Assembly: GCF_003668875.1 (NCBI RefSeq)
Contig: NZ_RAWM01000070.1
Span: forward strand, 1 to 44,307
Source of the DNA: Corallococcus interemptor
Lineage (GTDB): Bacteria > Myxococcota > Myxococcia > Myxococcales > Myxococcaceae
Direction: 5' to 3'
Length of the DNA stretch: 44,307 nucleotides
Under the pieces are notes generated by a model. It ran no database searches and was not told the DNA's origin. It saw only the letters and a list, made by a program, of their open reading frames with translations. Within the stretch, counting starts at the first letter, position 1; each line of letters starts with the position of its first letter. Shown piece by piece: positions 21,077 through 29,493 of the stretch. The position numbers and the translations under genes were made by a program.

Positions 21077-24000
21077 TCAGCCGAACTCCACGACCTTCTG
21101 CCCGAAGAGGCGGTCCACGGCGAGGAGCAAATCGTCGTTCACCTGCACCTTGAGGGTGGTGCCGGAGATGTGCGCCTCCGCTTCCCCGGGGAACAGCACG
21201 CTCACCGCCACCGGCGTCGCGCCCGCGTACTTCTTCGCCAGCTCGTTGAGCTTCGCCAGCCGCTCCTCGGTGACGATCTCCGCGGGCAGCCGCAGCTCCA
21301 GGCGCTTGGTGCGCTTCTCACGCACGGCCTTGAGGCTCTGGATGTCCTCGACGATGAGCTCCGCGGTGGGCGTGTTCTCGTCGCGCTGGGAAATCTGCAC
21401 GGTGCCGGTGACGAGGATGGGGTCATCCGACTTGAGCAGGTGCTCCCAGTGCTCGTAGCCCGGCTTGGGGCCCTGCTTGGACCACTTGCCGTCCTTGCCC
21501 ATCACGTTGCGCGTGCCGTCCTTGCCCGGGAAGCACACCAGCTCCGTGGAGCCGGACAAATCCTCGATGGTGACCCACGCCATGCGCTTGCCCGTCTTGG
21601 TGGGGCGCTCGCGCAGCACGGTGATGATGCCCGCCACGGTGAGCTTCTCGTCGCGGCGCGCGCGCTGCACGGCGGTGATGGGGCGCGCGTAGCGCTTGAG
21701 CTCCTTCTCGTACTGGTACAGCGGGTGGCCGGACACGTAGAAGCCGATGGACTCCTTCTCGAAGGCCAGGCGCTCCTTCTCCGGCCACTCCTCCACCTGG
21801 GCGTAGTCGTCCTTGAGGCCCGCGCCGGAGGACTCCGGGCCCGCGAGCATGCCGAACAGCGAGCTCTGGCCCGCCGCGCGGTCCTTCTGGCTGGAGGAGC
21901 CGCGGTTCATCGCGCGCTCGATGGTTTCAAAGAGCTGCGCGCGGGGGCGCTTCTCGAAGTCGAAGGCGCCGGCCTTCACCAGCGCTTCCATCACCTTGCG
22001 GTTGACGCGGCGGCCGTCCACGCGCTCGCAGAAGTCGAAGAGGCTCTTGAAGGGGCCGTCCTTGCGCGCCTCCAGGATGGACTCGATGGCGCCCTCGCCC
22101 ACGCCCTTGATGGCGCCCAGGCCGAAGCGGATCTTCCCGTCCACCGCGCCGAAGGCCATGTCGGACTGGTTCACGTCCGGGGGCAGCACCTGCGTGCCCG
22201 ACTCGCGGGCCTCGCCAATGTGCTTCACCACCTTGTCGGTGTTGTCCTTCTCGCTGGTGAGAAGGGCGGCCATGAATTCGCACGGGTAGTGGGCCTTGAG
22301 CCACGCCGTGTGGATGGTGACCAGGCCGTACGCCGCGGAGTGGCTCTTGTTGAAGCCGTACTCGGCGAACTTCTCCATCAGGTCGAAGATTTCGCCCGCG
22401 ACCTTCAGGTCCACGTTGTTGGCCTTGCAGCCCTCCAGGAAGCCGGCGCGCTCGGCCTGCATGACCTCCGCCTTCTTCTTGCCCATGGCGCGGCGAAGAA
22501 GGTCGGCGCGGCCCAGGGTGTAGCCTCCCAGCACCTGGGAGATCTGCATCACCTGTTCCTGGTAGACGATGACGCCGTAGGTGTCCTTGAGCACCGGCTC
22601 CAGCTTCGGGTGCGGGTAGGCCACCTTCTCCCGGCCGTGCTTGCGGTTGATGAAGACGTCCACCATGCCGGAGTCCAGCGGACCCGGGCGGTAGAGCGCG
22701 CCCGCGGCGATGACGTCTTCGAAGCACGTGGGCTTGAGCTTCATCACCATTTCGGTGAAGCCGCTGGACTCCATCTGGAAGACGCCGGCGGTGTCGCCCT
22801 CCGCCATCAGCTGCCACATCTTCTCGTCGTGCAGCGGGATTTCGTGCCGCTTGATGTCCTTGCCGTGGTTGCGGTTCACCAGGTCCAGCGCGTGCTGGAT
22901 GACGGTGAGCGTCTTCAGGCCCAGGAAGTCGAACTTCACCAGGCCCGCGGCCTCCACCTCGTCCTTGGCGAACTGGGTGATGAGGATCTTCTCACCCGGC
23001 GGCTGGTAGACGGGCACGAACTCCCAGAGCGGCTTGTCCGCGATGACCACGCCCGCGGCGTGCATGCCGGGCTGGCGGTGCAGGCCCTCCAGCGCGAGCG
23101 CAATCTCCAGCACGTCCTTGGTGGTGACGGGGTTGCCCTCCACCTCGCCGATGTTCTGGGGTTTTTCGATCATCTCCTTGAGGCGAGGCTCCATCTCGAT
23201 GGCCTCCTTCAAGGTGATGTTGAGGACCTCCGGCACCAGCTTGGCGATGCGGTCGCCTTCGCTGAAGGGCAGGCCGAAGACGCGGCACACGTCGCGCAGC
23301 ACGCTCTTGGCCTTGAGCGAGCCGAACGTGATGATCTGCCCCACGTTCATCTCGCCGTACTTGCGGCCCACGTACTTGATGACCTCGTCGCGCCGGTCCT
23401 GGCAGAAGTCGATATCGAAGTCCGGCATCGACACGCGCTCCGGGTTGAGGAAGCGCTCGAAGAGGAGGTTGTACGGGATGGGGTCCAGGTCGGTGATGCG
23501 CAGCGCGTAGGCGACCAGCGAACCCGCGCCGGAGCCGCGGCCCGGGCCCACCGGGATGTTGTGGTCCTTGGCCCAGTTGATGAAGTCCTGGACGATGAGG
23601 AAGTAGCCGGAAAAGCCCATGCGCTGGATGACGCCCAGCTCCAGCGTGAGGCGCGCCTGGTACTGCTCGCGGTCGATGGGGTACTGGCCCTCCAGCTCCT
23701 TGAAGCGCTGGCGCAGTCCCTCGTAGGCCAGCTCCGACATGAAGGTGTCCGGCGTGTGGCCGTCCGGCACCTTGAACGTGGGGAGCATGGGCTTGCCCAG
23801 CTTCAGCTCCACGTTGCACATCTCCGCGATGCGCATGGAGTTGTGCACGGCCTCCGGCGAGTCGGCGAAGAAGCCCAGCATCTCCTCCGGGCTCGTGACG
23901 TAGAGCTTGTCCGTGGAGTGGCGCAGGCGCTTGTTGTCCGCCAGCGTCTTGCCGCTGGCGATGCACATGAGCAGCTCGTGCGCCTTGGCGTCCTCGCGCT

Positions 24001-24622
24001 TGATGTAGTGCGCGTCCGCGGTGGCGACGAGCGGGATGTCCAGGTCGCGCGACAGCTGCTTCAGGTTCTCGTTGGCCTTGTCCTGCTCGGCCATGCCGTT
24101 GGACTGGACCTCCAGGTAGAAGCTGTCGGGCTCGAAGATGCCCTTGTATTCGGCGGCCACGCGGCGGGCGTGGTCCATGTCGCCGCGGAAGCAGGCGCTG
24201 GTGACTTCACCGCCCAGGCACGCGGTGAGGCCGACGAGGCCCTTGCTGTGCTCCGCGAGCACCTGCTTGTCGATGCGCGGGTGGTAGTAGAACCCGTTCA
24301 TGTACGCGGTGGAGGACAGGTAGCGCAGGTTCGCGTAGCCCTCCGCGTTCTTGGCCAGGAGGATGAGGTGGTGGGCCACCTTCTCGGAGCGGTCCTCGCG
24401 CCCCTTGGGGCCCGCGACGTAGGCCTCCAGGCCGAGGATGGGCTTGATGCCGGCGTCCTTCGCCTTCTTGTAGAAGTCGATGGTGCCGAACATGTTGCCG
24501 TGGTCCGTCACGGCCACGCTCGACATGCCCTTCTCCTTCACCGTCTTGATGAGGTCCTTCATCCGGATGGCCCCATCCAGCAGCGAATAGAGGGTGTGGA
24601 GGTGAAGGTGGGTAAAGGACAT
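21077..24622 (-). CDS. dnaE: DNA polymerase III alpha subunit
   Basis: From ATG 24622 the product is 1181 aa, the usual DnaE1 length; the frame extends to 24877 but only this start gives the family N-terminus MSFTHLHLHTLYSLLDGAI. The PHP domain (about 1-270) has HLHTLYS and VTDHGNMFG. The polymerase core has GPGRGSGAGSLVAYAL and the catalytic acidic motif MPDFDIDFCQDRRDEV (about residue 400), with KFDFLGLKTLTVI supplying the third Asp. Tandem HhH (IKGVGEGAIESIL) and an OB-fold domain (LTVAGIITVLRERPTKTGK) follow. It is the replicative C-family polymerase, and has the length and domains of the replicative form rather than the shorter error-prone DnaE2/ImuC. It is divergent from the sulfatase-like gene across 235 bp. 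Confidence 0.97.
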   Translation of the reverse strand: MSFTHLHLHTLYSLLDGAIRMKDLIKTVKEKGMSSVAVTDHGNMFGTIDFYKKAKDAGIKPILGLEAYVAGPKGREDRSEKVAHHLILLAKNAEGYANLRYLSSTAYMNGFYYHPRIDKQVLAEHSKGLVGLTACLGGEVTSACFRGDMDHARRVAAEYKGIFEPDSFYLEVQSNGMAEQDKANENLKQLSRDLDIPLVATADAHYIKREDAKAHELLMCIASGKTLADNKRLRHSTDKLYVTSPEEMLGFFADSPEAVHNSMRIAEMCNVELKLGKPMLPTFKVPDGHTPDTFMSELAYEGLRQRFKELEGQYPIDREQYQARLTLELGVIQRMGFSGYFLIVQDFINWAKDHNIPVGPGRGSGAGSLVAYALRITDLDPIPYNLLFERFLNPERVSMPDFDIDFCQDRRDEVIKYVGRKYGEMNVGQIITFGSLKAKSVLRDVCRVFGLPFSEGDRIAKLVPEVLNITLKEAIEMEPRLKEMIEKPQNIGEVEGNPVTTKDVLEIALALEGLHRQPGMHAAGVVIADKPLWEFVPVYQPPGEKILITQFAKDEVEAAGLVKFDFLGLKTLTVIQHALDLVNRNHGKDIKRHEIPLHDEKMWQLMAEGDTAGVFQMESSGFTEMVMKLKPTCFEDVIAAGALYRPGPLDSGMVDVFINRKHGREKVAYPHPKLEPVLKDTYGVIVYQEQVMQISQVLGGYTLGRADLLRRAMGKKKAEVMQAERAGFLEGCKANNVDLKVAGEIFDLMEKFAEYGFNKSHSAAYGLVTIHTAWLKAHYPCEFMAALLTSEKDNTDKVVKHIGEARESGTQVLPPDVNQSDMAFGAVDGKIRFGLGAIKGVGEGAIESILEARKDGPFKSLFDFCERVDGRRVNRKVMEALVKAGAFDFEKRPRAQLFETIERAMNRGSSSQKDRAAGQSSLFGMLAGPESSGAGLKDDYAQVEEWPEKERLAFEKESIGFYVSGHPLYQYEKELKRYARPITAVQRARRDEKLTVAGIITVLRERPTKTGKRMAWVTIEDLSGSTELVCFPGKDGTRNVMGKDGKWSKQGPKPGYEHWEHLLKSDDPILVTGTVQISQRDENTPTAELIVEDIQSLKAVREKRTKRLELRLPAEIVTEERLAKLNELAKKYAGATPVAVSVLFPGEAEAHISGTTLKVQVNDDLLLAVDRLFGQKVVEFG

Positions 24623-24857
24623 GGGCGTTCCGGCTCCCGGTGAAGAAAGAGGCGCCTGAACACTAGAGCCCGCAACCCCTGCTCGCCAGTCCAGTGACGG
24701 GGCTGTGGGAAAGAAGCAGGACGCTCGCGTGCGGGGCCCGGAAAACCGGCCTGGGAAACACCCGGAGCGGAATTCCGGCCCCCCGTCCGTCCGGGCGTGG
24801 GCACTCCCTTCCGGCATGGGGTGACCGCCGTGGGATTCGTGACCACGCTGCCCCAGG

Positions 24858-26960
24858 ATGCCCACCTTCGCCCGCACACCGCCGACGCTCGCTTGCGCCC
24901 TCCTGCTGGGCTGCCGGGCGGGCCTGCTCGTCTTCCTGGTGCTCTACACGCTCTGTGCCCTGCTGAACATGCAACTGGGTTACCAGGGGAATGAGAGCGG
25001 CATCGTCACGGAGTACGTGTGGAACACGTGGCGGGGCGTGGTGCTGTGGCAGGTGGCGCGGCTGATTGGCGCGTACTGCGTGGTGGGGCTGGTGCTGGGG
25101 GCGCTCCTGGGAGCCGGGCTGTGGGCGGCGGGGCGGAGCCGGCGCGCGGTGTTCTGGCTGAGCGGCCTGGGGTGCCTGGTGGTGGAGGCGTTCCTCGTCG
25201 CGGGGGACATGGCGCGGCATCCGCACCTGTACGCGGCGACGCTGTATGCGCGCTCGGAGGTGACGGCGGCGGTGCTGCGGGGGTTGAGCGGCACGCAGCC
25301 GTCGGGCTGGGTGTTCGCGGCGCTGGTGCTGCCGGTGTTGAGCGTGCTGGCGGTGGTGGCGCGGTGGCTTGCGGAGTCCCCGCGCTGGCGCGGCGTGCTG
25401 GGGGGCATGACGGCCGCGGCGGCGGTGGCGGGCTTCACGGGGCTGGAGCTGGCGTGGAACCCGTCAGAGCCGGAGCCGGCGGGGCGCGCGAAACCGAACC
25501 TGCTCATCCTGGCGTCGGACGGGCTGAGGCCGGACCACCTGTCGGGCAATGGCTATTCGCGGTCCACGTCGCCGAACATCGACCGGCTGATGGAGGAGGG
25601 AACGCGCTTCCGGGAGACGGTGGTGCAGGTGCCGCGCACGGCGCCGTCGTGGACGACGCTGCTCACGTCGCAGTACGCGGGCGAACACCCGGTGGTGCAC
25701 ACGCTGGTGGGGCGCGAGGCGCGCGAGGCGAAGCTCACCACGCTGGCGACGGCGCTGGAGGCGCAGGGCTACCGCACGGCGGTGGTGGCGGACTACGCGG
25801 GGGATCATTTCTCGCGGTTCCCGTACGGCTTCCAGGTGACGTCCGCGCCGGACTTCCGCTTCCCGGACCTGGTGCGGCAGCGAATGTTGATCACGCATGT
25901 GGCACTGCTGCCGTGGACAGCGCTGGCGCCGGGGCTGTTCAAGGAGCGAGGCGAGTTCCCGGAGTTGACGGACCCTGCCCCGCTGCGCACGCGGGTGCGG
26001 CGCGTGCTGGACGGGATGCCGGAGGACGCGCCGTTCGCGCTGGTGGTGTTCGCGTCCTCCACGCACTTCCCTTACGCGGCGCCGTGGCCGCAGGAGGGGC
26101 AGTACGTGGAGCACGGCTACCGGGGGCCCTGGCGCTTCGGGGCGACGCCGAGGATGGAGGTGGATCCGAACGCGCCCGCGACCACGCCGGAGGACGTCGC
26201 GGCGCTGGGAGCGAACTACGACGCGGCGGTGCGCACGTTCGATGGGCTGGTGGGCAACGTGCGCGCGGACCTGGAGCGGCGGGGCCGATGGGACGACACG
26301 CTGGTGGTGCTGTTGTCGGACCATGGTGAGCACCTGGAGGACGAGGGACTGGGCCAGGGGCACGGCGACCATCTGTGGGGCAGCGCGGGTTTGCGCATCC
26401 CGTTCGTGGTGCGGCTGCCCGGGCAGGTGGCGTCAGGGCGCGAGGTGACGCAGCGGGCGCGGTCGCTGGACGTGGCGCCGACGGTGCTGGATTTGCTGGG
26501 CGTGCCCGCGCCGGAGTCGTTCCGGGGACGCTCGTTGGCGTCGCTCGTGCGGCCGGGGCCAGAGCCCAAGGCGTTACCGGACGTGCCCGCGTTGATTGAG
26601 ACGGATGTGTGGTTCAGCGACCGGGATGGTCAGCCGTACCAGACGGTGCGCATGCCGTATCCGTGGCTCTATGAGATTGCGATGGTGGAGGGAGACACGG
26701 GGGAGATCGCGCTGAAGCCGGAGTGGGAGGGACCGGTGCGACGGTCGCGTCACCGCGGGGTGTATCTGGGGCGCTGGAAGCTGTTGGAGCTGCCCACGCC
26801 GGATGGGGTGCGGGTGCAGCTGTTCGATACGGTGTCGGATCCTTCGGAGCTTCGGGACGTGTCGGGAGACCATCCGAACGTCGTGGCCTCATTGAGGGCG
26901 AAGCTTGCTGCGGAGCTGCCGGATGGGACGGGTGAAGCTCGCGGCGCCGTGGGTCCCTGA
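24858..26960 (+). CDS. Membrane-anchored sulfatase-fold hydrolase/transferase
   Basis: A 700-aa protein with about five hydrophobic segments in residues 1-200, then an extracytoplasmic alkaline-phosphatase/sulfatase-fold domain. The core starts NLLILASDGLRPDHLSGNGY (metal Asp221), continues SPNIDRLMEEGTRF, and later has LLSDHGEHLEDEG and GHGDHLWG, the metal-binding part. The sulfatase CxPxR position reads T261-A-P-S-W: Thr replaces Cys/Ser and Trp replaces Arg. Classical formylglycine sulfatase activity is therefore unlikely; Thr is the nucleophile in phosphoethanolamine and glycerol-phosphate transferases of the same superfamily. Substrate is unknown; an envelope polymer or lipid is plausible. 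It starts at ATG 24858 and the next gene follows after 15 bp, probably as one transcript. Confidence 0.8.
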   Translation: MPTFARTPPTLACALLLGCRAGLLVFLVLYTLCALLNMQLGYQGNESGIVTEYVWNTWRGVVLWQVARLIGAYCVVGLVLGALLGAGLWAAGRSRRAVFWLSGLGCLVVEAFLVAGDMARHPHLYAATLYARSEVTAAVLRGLSGTQPSGWVFAALVLPVLSVLAVVARWLAESPRWRGVLGGMTAAAAVAGFTGLELAWNPSEPEPAGRAKPNLLILASDGLRPDHLSGNGYSRSTSPNIDRLMEEGTRFRETVVQVPRTAPSWTTLLTSQYAGEHPVVHTLVGREAREAKLTTLATALEAQGYRTAVVADYAGDHFSRFPYGFQVTSAPDFRFPDLVRQRMLITHVALLPWTALAPGLFKERGEFPELTDPAPLRTRVRRVLDGMPEDAPFALVVFASSTHFPYAAPWPQEGQYVEHGYRGPWRFGATPRMEVDPNAPATTPEDVAALGANYDAAVRTFDGLVGNVRADLERRGRWDDTLVVLLSDHGEHLEDEGLGQGHGDHLWGSAGLRIPFVVRLPGQVASGREVTQRARSLDVAPTVLDLLGVPAPESFRGRSLASLVRPGPEPKALPDVPALIETDVWFSDRDGQPYQTVRMPYPWLYEIAMVEGDTGEIALKPEWEGPVRRSRHRGVYLGRWKLLELPTPDGVRVQLFDTVSDPSELRDVSGDHPNVVASLRAKLAAELPDGTGEARGAVGP

Positions 26961-26975
26961 GTAGGGTGTCATGCC

Positions 26976-27482
26976 ATGGCCATCATCCTGGAAGGACTTA
27001 CAAGCTGCCCCATCTGCGGCAGCACCGACTTGTCGAAGCCGTACACCGCGACTTCCGGCGCGTTCTTCGATGAAGGGGATGAGCTCTGGCCCTACTGCGA
27101 CGCGCCGCTGCACCTCGAATGTCTGGCGCACTGGCCGCACAGGGAGCGGTTCTCGCGCGGCTATTTTGATCTCTGGAGAGCTGAAGCCAAACAAGGCAAC
27201 GGCGTCCTCCTGGCGGAGGCGCATCTATGGCTCCTGCGCTGCGGCCCCGCGAAGCCCGAAGCCACGCCCTACTACGTGGTAGTCCACCTCGCCGACTGGC
27301 CCGTGGAGCTCTATTCGCGTTGGGAACAGTGGATGGGCTACTCCGCGCACACGTACCGAGAGGGATTGGCGGGTGCAGCGCTGAAGGCAGCGGACGCGGC
27401 CATGGCGGAGGTTCGACGACTGGCCCCCGACCTGGACGCCCTGCGCGAGTTGCGGCGGCGGGTGCTGCTCACTTCGCACTGA
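26976..27482 (+). CDS. Unrecognised protein with RING-like zinc-binding N-terminus
   Basis: A 168-aa protein with no signal peptide. The first 55 residues carry C11-P-I-C14, then after 26 residues C41, H46, C49 and H52/H55 in the order C-x2-C-x26-C-x4-H-x2-C, which resembles a RING or treble-clef zinc site. The remainder is mixed alpha/beta, rich in Trp and Arg, with no motif I recognise; it ends in a helix (AADAAMAEVRRLAP and following). The gene starts 15 bp after the sulfatase-like gene and likely shares its transcript. Function is unknown. It could be a lone zinc ribbon or a diverged prokaryotic RING-type protein. Confidence 0.7.
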   Translation: MAIILEGLTSCPICGSTDLSKPYTATSGAFFDEGDELWPYCDAPLHLECLAHWPHRERFSRGYFDLWRAEAKQGNGVLLAEAHLWLLRCGPAKPEATPYYVVVHLADWPVELYSRWEQWMGYSAHTYREGLAGAALKAADAAMAEVRRLAPDLDALRELRRRVLLTSH

Positions 27483-27512
27483 AGGTCGCGGCACCCGCCA
27501 TGAACCGCTTCC

Positions 27513-27749
27513 TCAACAGGGGAAGCAGATCACCAGCTGGGAGTACGGCGTCCGGATGCCCGTGAGGTACGTCCGTCCGCTGCACGTCTGGGTTGCGTTG
27601 CCCACCATCTCCGAATAGGTGGCATCCGCGTAGTAGTCCCACTCGCAACTCTGCGCCGGAGCCGCCTCGGCCTTCGGGGCATATGCGGACGTTCCAAGGC
27701 CCACCAACGCGGGAACCGCCAGCGCGACGCCAAAGAGCAACTTCCTCAT
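27513..27749 (-). CDS. Small secreted Cys-containing peptide (DUF6289-like?)
   Basis: A 78-aa product with a strong Shine-Dalgarno (GGAGG, 6 nt before ATG 27749). A Sec signal peptide spans about residues 1-29 with cleavage near AYA or AEA. The mature part of roughly 50 aa has four Cys and the pattern YYADATYSEMVGNATQTCSG. The layout resembles small secreted proteins grouped as DUF6289, but that is from memory and not certain. The four Cys could form two disulfides in the periplasm or outside. No function is known. It is convergent with the RING-like gene and transcribed after the truncated membrane protein gene. Confidence 0.75.
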   Translation of the reverse strand: MRKLLFGVALAVPALVGLGTSAYAPKAEAAPAQSCEWDYYADATYSEMVGNATQTCSGRTYLTGIRTPYSQLVICFPC

Positions 27750-27786
27750 CGATTGCCTCCAAGGAGAAGGACTGCGACCTCGAACG

Positions 27787-27924
27787 CTAGGTTGCCTTGG
27801 ATTGCGGGTGCAAGGCGGCTCCGAGCTTTTTGGACAGACAGAGCAAGCGCCGACGCCGCAGAACTGTCACCACTCCCACGAACACCAGCCCCGCGAAGGT
27901 CGCAGCCGAGCCTTGACTCGTGGC
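27787..27924 (-). pseudogene. In-frame C-terminal remnant after the stop of the CPBP-like gene
   Basis: Immediately after the TAG at 27925-27927, the same frame stays open for 45 codons up to a second TAG at 27787-27789. It encodes a plausible membrane segment and a basic tail (GSAATFAGLVFVGVVTVL, then RRRR). This looks like the original C-terminus of the upstream membrane protein, cut off by a nonsense codon. The alternative, that it is chance hydrophobic reading, cannot be excluded without homologs. Confidence 0.45.
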
Positions 27925-28395
27925 CTACAAACTCTTCAGCGCCACTGCGTAATTCCATACACCTGCGAGCACCGACAGACTCTCCAGGGCCTGCCCCACC
28001 GTGAAGCATCCCACCAGCGCGGCGCCCCAGGCCCACGAGGGCAATGCCGTTCCCGTCCCCAAGCGCAACCGTTCCTTCAGGGGCTTCGGCGACAGGAATC
28101 CGCCCAGGAGCGCGGCGAGCATCACCAGGAGGCTGGACGTCATGATGACCGCCACGTGCAGCCAGGACATCGGCCAGAGCTGCTCCGTCACGGCCCGAAT
28201 GGCCTCGCTGTCCTGAGGGTCCACTCCCGCGCGGGCCATCTCCACCGCCATCGCGATGTTGGCCACGATGAGCGTCATCACGAAGATCGCCGGCAGCAGC
28301 AGGATGAACGCGACCAGCACCGGCCACACGCGCGGGCGTGGCGATTCGGGTGCCGGAGGACTGGCGCCGGAAGATGGCTCGACAGGGGAACCCAT
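27925..28395 (-). CDS. Short membrane protein, probably a truncated CPBP-type protease
   Basis: A 156-aa product from ATG 28395. A Pro/Ser-rich N-terminus leads to PRPRVWPVLVAFILLLPAIF, and there are three or four hydrophobic segments in total, ending WNYAVALKSL. The beginning resembles the N-terminal part of myxobacterial CPBP (CAAX) intramembrane proteases. The glutamate pair and histidine motifs (EExxxR, FxxxH) that form their active site are absent. Together with the open frame after its stop, this suggests an internal deletion plus a nonsense codon, so the gene is probably inactive. A 12-bp palindrome, CTGCCATGGCAG (28399-28410), lies just before the start. It might still make a small membrane protein. 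Confidence 0.5.
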   Translation of the reverse strand: MGSPVEPSSGASPPAPESPRPRVWPVLVAFILLLPAIFVMTLIVANIAMAVEMARAGVDPQDSEAIRAVTEQLWPMSWLHVAVIMTSSLLVMLAALLGGFLSPKPLKERLRLGTGTALPSWAWGAALVGCFTVGQALESLSVLAGVWNYAVALKSL

Positions 28396-28434
28396 GGCCT
28401 GCCATGGCAGCCCGGGCAGGCCTCGGTTCGCGCC

Positions 28435-29061
28435 CTACGGTTGCTTCCGCACGCCGAGGGTGATGGACATCATTCCCCCCGAAGCCTGGAGCGTGACACG
28501 GCCCGCGGAGAGGTCCGCCTCCTTGAACTGATACAGGAGGACGCCGGTGATGGTGTCATTGACGCTGACATCACTGTCCCAGACGCGGAAGGCCCAGGGC
28601 TCCGTGAGCAGACGACCCGCCGTGGCGGTGCAGCCGCCCGAAGTCCAAGCGGGCGTGTAGCTCTCCACTTCCGGGGTGACGGAGGACGCAGTCGCCCCCG
28701 GACACTGCATCTCCACGAAGACATCCGGCGCGGAGCCATCCGCATCCCAGGCCGTGCCGTTGTTGCTGGCCGTGATTTGAGCGGACGTGGGCTGGACGAA
28801 CCAGACACCCGCCGGATCCGCACCGCACGTCTGATCCGTCTTGCAGACCTGGGCCGCGTTGCAAGCCATGCACGCGGCCCCGGCCTTGCCACACGCGGAG
28901 GCGGTGTTCCCCGTCTGGCAGGTGTTGTTGAAACAGCAGCCCGTGCAGTTCGCCGCGGAGCACGTCACCGGGGGCTTATTGTCCTCCCCCGGGTCGTCAC
29001 CGCCACCGCAACCCGCCAGCAACATCCCCGCGACCACTGCCAACATCCGATGAATCTTCAT
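28435..29061 (-). CDS. Cys-rich lipoprotein with C2-like C-terminal domain
   Basis: A 208-aa lipoprotein (lipobox GMLLAGC). Residues 25-80 are Cys-rich (CSAANCTGCCFNNTCQTG and following, about ten Cys), a pattern common in myxobacterial surface lipoproteins. The C-terminal half has a C2-like beta-sandwich signature: W-D-A-D-G-S-A-P-D-V-F-V-E-M, then FRVWDSDVSVNDTI, then LLYQF. Asp residues in these loops could bind calcium. The function is unknown. It starts at ATG 29061 with only a weak Shine-Dalgarno. The region upstream (29062-29492) holds a gene remnant and no clear promoter. Confidence 0.75.
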   Translation of the reverse strand: MKIHRMLAVVAGMLLAGCGGGDDPGEDNKPPVTCSAANCTGCCFNNTCQTGNTASACGKAGAACMACNAAQVCKTDQTCGADPAGVWFVQPTSAQITASNNGTAWDADGSAPDVFVEMQCPGATASSVTPEVESYTPAWTSGGCTATAGRLLTEPWAFRVWDSDVSVNDTITGVLLYQFKEADLSAGRVTLQASGGMMSITLGVRKQP

Positions 29062-29492
29062 GCCTGTGCGATGCCCCCAAGGGTCGGTGTTCGGGGCGCA
29101 CGATGTCCAGACGGACGTTGACTGTCTTTACCTCTTCCGGGGGATGGCGCTTCCAGGGCGTCCGGAAGAAGCTCTCCTGCCGCGCGATACGCCTGCAAGT
29201 GGGTGTTCTCCGGACGGAAGTCCTCCTCCACGCGAAACCATGAAGTACGTTTCCTGCTTCGCGGGTGATGCGTGCTGGAGGAGAGCCGATTGCGGAAAGC
29301 ACCGCGGACCTGGGGCCTGGGGCCTGGGTGTGTTGCTTGTCAGCGGCTGTGCCACGCCTTCTGCCAACCCGGGCCTATGTATGGCGCACGCAACGCTCAG
29401 GGCGACGTTGACCACGATGACGCTCCCGACGACGAGCGTCATCAGCATGAGCACGAACGCGAGCACCACCGTCCACGCGCGAGGCCGCGGCG
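29062..29492. other. Non-coding stretch with a gene remnant
   Basis: These 431 bp between the Cys-rich lipoprotein and the metzincin gene contain no complete gene on either strand. The right end holds the CPBP-like stub described separately. The remaining 300 bp show no recognisable domain in any frame and presumably include the promoter of the lipoprotein gene. Confidence 0.6.
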
Positions 29493-29493
29493 T
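29368..29493 (-). pseudogene. CPBP-like N-terminal stub abutting the metzincin stop codon
   Basis: About 42 codons without their own start encode TPRPRAWTVVLAFVLMLMTL and a further hydrophobic run to VACAI. This aligns by eye with PRPRVWPVLVAFILLL at the start of the membrane protein encoded at 27925-28395. Similarity begins right at the stop codon of the metzincin gene (shifted frame) and dies out by about 29368. It is probably a leftover of a duplicated or deleted CPBP-like gene. Confidence 0.5.

Noticed and set aside
21170-24643. A 1157-codon open frame antisense to dnaE
   Set aside because: Same mirror effect; the opposite strand encodes a complete DnaE.
24623-24877. Upstream extension of dnaE to 24877
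   Set aside because: It would overlap the divergent sulfatase-like gene start and adds 85 residues without DnaE similarity; ATG 24622 gives the conserved PHP N-terminus.
28399-28410. 12-bp palindrome CTGCCATGGCAG as an operator
   Set aside because: It directly abuts the start codon of a probably decayed gene and contains a common CCATGG core; nothing else supports a regulatory role.
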